This document shows, piece by piece, positions 6,193-8,441 of a DNA stretch of 8,441 nt. Position numbers and translations under genes: made by a program. Source of the DNA: Methanosarcina sp. UBA289 (GTDB taxonomy: Archaea > Halobacteriota > Methanosarcinia > Methanosarcinales > Methanosarcinaceae). A model generated the notes under the pieces. That model searched no databases, was not told the DNA's origin, and saw only the letters and a list, made by a program, of their open reading frames with translations. How positions within the stretch are numbered: position 1 is the stretch's first letter; each line of letters starts with the position of its first letter. The stretch lies in contig DAKJ01000031.1 of the NCBI GenBank assembly GCA_002496565.1, positions 1 to 8,441 on the forward strand, written 5' to 3'.

Positions 6193-6293
6193 GATCAGAA
6201 TCCCTAAACCGTACCCATATCAGAATCTTTAAACAATACTCCGAATCAAAACCCCATACCAGAATCTTTAAACAATACCCCTGATCAGAACCC
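6193..6293 (+). repeat. Degenerate direct repeats upstream of priS
   Basis: AGAATCTTTAAACAATAC occurs exactly twice (6222-6239 and 6261-6278, 39 bases apart). A third version with four differences is at 6197-6214 (AGAATCCCTAAACCGTAC), and a shorter GATCAGAACCC is at 6283-6293. Between copies the plus strand is C- and A-rich. The perfect copies contain TTTAAAC, a plausible TATA box; the one at 6261 would start transcription near 6296, about 33 bases before the priS ATG. No Shine-Dalgarno sequence precedes that ATG. Confidence 0.6.
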
Positions 6294-6328
6294 AAATTAA
6301 GACCCAAAACCCCAGAAGCCCTGAAACT

Positions 6329-7573
6329 ATGGACAGTAGAACCGCCCGTTTTTTGAAAACTCGCTTTCAGAATTATTACAAAAATGCCGAAATAGGTCTT
6401 CCTGACCACCTACCTAACAGAGAATGGGCTTTCATTTTCTATGATGACATGCCTGACAAGATGATGCACAGGCACAAAGCCTTCGGCTCGCCCGGAGAAG
6501 CTCTTGACTATCTTTACGGCATGGCCCCTGCGCATGTTTACAATTCGACTGCTTACTACGAATATCCTGATGCGCGTAAAATGAATGAGAAGAACTGGCT
6601 AGGGGCAGAGTTGATTTTTGATCTTGATGCAGACCACCTGCCAGATGCCCCGAGAAACTATGCGGATATGCTGGAGCTTGTAAAGAAGGAAACTTTTAAG
6701 CTCATGGATTTTCTTCTAGACGATTTCGGGTTTTCGGAGCAGGATATTGAGCTGGTATTCTCCGGAGGGAGAGGATATCATTTCCATGTCAGAAGCCCAA
6801 AAGTCCTGAAGCTTGGAAGTGCTGAAAGAAGGGAAATTGTAAATTATCTCAGCGGAAGAGATCTTGATTTCAAATATTTTTTTAGAGATGTTGCTATGGA
6901 TGGGGAATTTGGCACCGGCTCAAAGACATTTAAGGGGATGAAAAGCGTGCCTGTAAAATGTACGCTTGTGGGATATGATTCCGGCTGGGGAAGAAGAATT
7001 GCTCTTTATCTTACGGATTATATGAAAGCCGAATGCGGGAAAAGATACAAAAAAGATATGTTTCCAGAGCTTCGCAGGTACGAGAAAGTTGGGGATACTA
7101 CAATAAAAAAACTGATCAATCTTACAAATAGCGAAAATGGTTTAAAGGATATCCTGGAGAAAGGAAGGCTCGACTTTGATGTCAGAAACTTTAAGGATAT
7201 TGCTGCCAATTTTATGAAAGAATCTGTTGAAGATTTCCTGCACAGATTCGGGGCCAGTGTTGATGAACCCGTGACTGCGGACATCAAACGTTTGATCCGG
7301 GTGCCGGGCTCATTGCACGGTGGGTCAGGGATGCTAGTTAAGAAACTTGCTTTATCTGAATTAGAGAAGTTTAACCCACTTAACGATGCCGTTGTCTTTG
7401 GTGAAAGACCGGTAAAGGTAACAGTTTCGAAGCCTTTTTCAGTGCAATTGAAGGATAAGGATTTAGGAGTAGAAGAGGGCATACAGGAAGTTCCTGAGTA
7501 TGCGGCAGTGTATTTAATTTGTAGAGGTGTTGCGGAGTATGGACATCGAAGAAATCAGCCAAGTTCTGTATAA
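6329..7573 (+). CDS. priS: DNA primase small (catalytic) subunit PriS
   Basis: This 414-residue protein is the catalytic subunit of the archaeal/eukaryotic-type primase, which with PriL makes primers for replication. The active-site acidic pair is D98 and D100 in AELIFDLDADHL. SGGRGYHFHV (145-154) is the conserved nucleotide-binding segment. D318 in DIKRLIRVPGSLHG (318-331) is the likely third metal ligand, with the R and H of that segment also conserved in the family. Only three cysteines are present (211, 236, 398), so no four-cysteine zinc cluster is evident. Length is slightly above that of many archaeal PriS proteins. The ATG at 6329 is the first in the frame and the conserved N-terminus (FYDDMPDKMMHRHKAF) follows at the usual distance, although no Shine-Dalgarno sequence precedes it. 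Its last 35 bases overlap the GINS gene, so the two are one operon. The assignment is secure. Confidence 0.96.
   Translation: MDSRTARFLKTRFQNYYKNAEIGLPDHLPNREWAFIFYDDMPDKMMHRHKAFGSPGEALDYLYGMAPAHVYNSTAYYEYPDARKMNEKNWLGAELIFDLDADHLPDAPRNYADMLELVKKETFKLMDFLLDDFGFSEQDIELVFSGGRGYHFHVRSPKVLKLGSAERREIVNYLSGRDLDFKYFFRDVAMDGEFGTGSKTFKGMKSVPVKCTLVGYDSGWGRRIALYLTDYMKAECGKRYKKDMFPELRRYEKVGDTTIKKLINLTNSENGLKDILEKGRLDFDVRNFKDIAANFMKESVEDFLHRFGASVDEPVTADIKRLIRVPGSLHGGSGMLVKKLALSELEKFNPLNDAVVFGERPVKVTVSKPFSVQLKDKDLGVEEGIQEVPEYAAVYLICRGVAEYGHRRNQPSSV
7524..7529 (+). promoter_or_regulatory. Ribosome binding site that decides the GINS start
   Basis: GAGGTG lies inside the 3' end of priS, 9 bases before the ATG at 7539. 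It favours that ATG over the upstream GTG at 7527, which itself overlaps this site. Confidence 0.65.
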
Positions 7574-8252
7574 GGAAAAGAACCAGACATTAAAAACAAT
7601 TCCGGCTGATTTTTACCTGGAAGCTGAGAAATATGTCCGGCAACTCGAAGAGGAGATAGGAAAACTCAGCAATTCCCGTTCTCCAGAGTCCAAGATGCTT
7701 CATGACGAGCATGAAAGAGCACTATCTGATCTTGAGACTATCTTCATGAAAAGGATCGGAAAGGTTATTACCAGAGCAACAATCCAGTCTCATGCAGATA
7801 AGCCTATTTCAAAAGATATAGAAAAGTTACTTCCTGCGGAAAAAAGGCTTTATGACCTTGTACTGCAGGGAATTAAGGCCGCAAAAACCGAACTTTTAGG
7901 TCCTATTCTGTACCCGGACTCCGAGAATATTGCAGTCTGGCCTGAAATTGTGGAAAGACAAGTCTCTGCCAGTTTCAAGGGTGAAACGGAAGCAAAAATG
8001 GGGATTCCTATTATTGCAGCCAGAGGGGAAACAGGAGCAGTCCCAGACAAAAATAATATAAATGAGGGATACGTTGTTGTTCGAATACTGAAGGATCTGC
8101 CCACCTTCACAGGCGCAGACGGTAGGAATTATACGGTCAGTGCGGAAGAAGTAGTTGTTTTGCCGCAGCTCAATGCTACAGGGCTGATAAAGCGAAATGC
8201 AGCTAAACTAATTGTTGGACAGGAAAATTCCGGAAAAAAACTGATTTCCTGA
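7539..8252 (+). CDS. gins51: GINS complex subunit, archaeal Gins51 (Gins15) type
   Basis: This is a 237-residue replisome protein counted from the ATG at 7539. GINS joins MCM and the Cdc45/GAN (RecJ-like) protein in the archaeal CMG helicase. The larger alpha-helical A domain comes first (about 1-125): IPADFYLEAEKYVRQLEEEI (21-40), then LETIFMKRIGKVITRA (65-80) and LLPAEKRLYDLVLQGI (97-112). A low-complexity linker follows (about 126-176). The small beta-rich B domain is C-terminal (about 177-226): YVVVRILKDLPTFTGADGRN, then VVVLPQLNATGLIKRNAA. This A-then-B order is the Gins51 arrangement; Gins23 has the domains swapped. The start overlaps priS by 35 bases, and a GTG at 7527 would add four residues but lacks a ribosome binding site. 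The primase-GINS pairing recurs in archaea and supports a shared role at the fork. Gene naming varies between genomes. Confidence 0.9.
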   Translation: MDIEEISQVLYKEKNQTLKTIPADFYLEAEKYVRQLEEEIGKLSNSRSPESKMLHDEHERALSDLETIFMKRIGKVITRATIQSHADKPISKDIEKLLPAEKRLYDLVLQGIKAAKTELLGPILYPDSENIAVWPEIVERQVSASFKGETEAKMGIPIIAARGETGAVPDKNNINEGYVVVRILKDLPTFTGADGRNYTVSAEEVVVLPQLNATGLIKRNAAKLIVGQENSGKKLIS

Positions 8253-8329
8253 GATTTACAATTTGTTTTAGCTTGAGAAAGAACGATAGGCAATTTAAAG
8301 TATTAAAGCTTCTAAGTTAAGCGATGTAG

Positions 8330-8348
8330 GCCTGAAAGCTTATCAGGC
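8330..8348 (+). repeat. Hairpin GCCTGA-AAGCTTA-TCAGGC after gins51
   Basis: A 6-base perfect stem with a 7-base loop, 78 bases past the GINS stop codon. No T-run follows directly, so it is only a weak terminator candidate. It could instead be a 3' untranslated stem. Confidence 0.4.
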
Positions 8349-8406
8349 AATAGTATGAGTATTTATATGTGTAGCTATATTTGTGTACTTTAACCTTGTT
8401 AGCATG

Positions 8407-8429
8407 CAAGCTTTTTCTTAAAAAGCTTG
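8407..8429. terminator. 10-base perfect inverted repeat at the right edge, terminator-like
   Basis: CAAGCTTTTT (8407-8416) and AAAAAGCTTG (8420-8429) are exact reverse complements with a 3-base CTT loop. It is the strongest hairpin in the window, with T-tracts on both strands, so it could terminate transcription from either side. What lies to the right is not visible. Confidence 0.45.
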
Positions 8430-8441
8430 AGCAAAAATTAG

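Noticed and set aside
6182..6409. Minus-strand 75-codon frame with repeated YCLKIL peptides
   Set aside because: The repeats simply reflect the DNA direct repeats upstream of priS, and the frame runs antisense into the conserved priS N-terminus.
993..8252. Pyrrolysine (in-frame TAG) genes, expected to be possible in Methanosarcina
   Set aside because: All intact genes here end in TGA or TAA, and I saw no recognised frame interrupted by TAG.

Overview
The window looks like chromosomal DNA from a methanogenic archaeon of the genus Methanosarcina or a close relative. The reasons are: an S-layer precursor of the Methanosarcina DUF1608 type, archaeal-type Pelota, archaeal primase PriS next to a GINS51-type replisome subunit, AT-rich spacers with archaeal TATA-like boxes, and ribosome binding sites complementary to the archaeal 16S tail (GGTGAT, GAGGTG). 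Species-level assignment is inference.

Layout. Positions 1-482 (minus) hold the signal peptide and first domain of a secreted S-layer protein that runs off the left edge. Positions 483-992 are a long AT-rich spacer with two inverted repeats, a weak small ORF and a diverged in-frame copy of the pelA 3' end. Positions 993-4276 (minus) are a two-gene ribosome-rescue operon: rqcH (NEMF/Rqc2 family) is translated first and overlaps pelA (Pelota) by 4 bases. Positions 4377-4972 (minus) hold an acidic, membrane-anchored repeat ORF that has no usable start codon and looks decayed. Positions 5056-5868 (minus) encode a formylglycine-generating-enzyme-like (SUMF1) protein that keeps both cysteines of the FGE active-site pair. 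A 460-base divergent spacer (5869-6328) carries a triple heptamer repeat on the SUMF1 side and a degenerate direct repeat on the primase side. Positions 6329-8252 (plus) are the overlapping replication genes priS and gins51. The right edge (8253-8441) is non-coding with two hairpins.

How the genes work together. Pelota recognises stalled ribosomes with an empty or mRNA-blocked A site and, with ABCE1, splits them. RqcH-family proteins bind the resulting large subunit with its trapped peptidyl-tRNA. The 4-base overlap therefore pairs two consecutive steps of one pathway. PriS makes primers and GINS belongs to the CMG helicase, so their overlap couples priming and unwinding components.

I found no CRISPR array, transposase, tRNA or rRNA. 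No complete new system is evident. The least ordinary items are the duplicated pelA tail, the start-less pentapeptide-repeat ORF, the FGE-like protein with an intact cysteine pair, and the repeat-laden divergent spacer.
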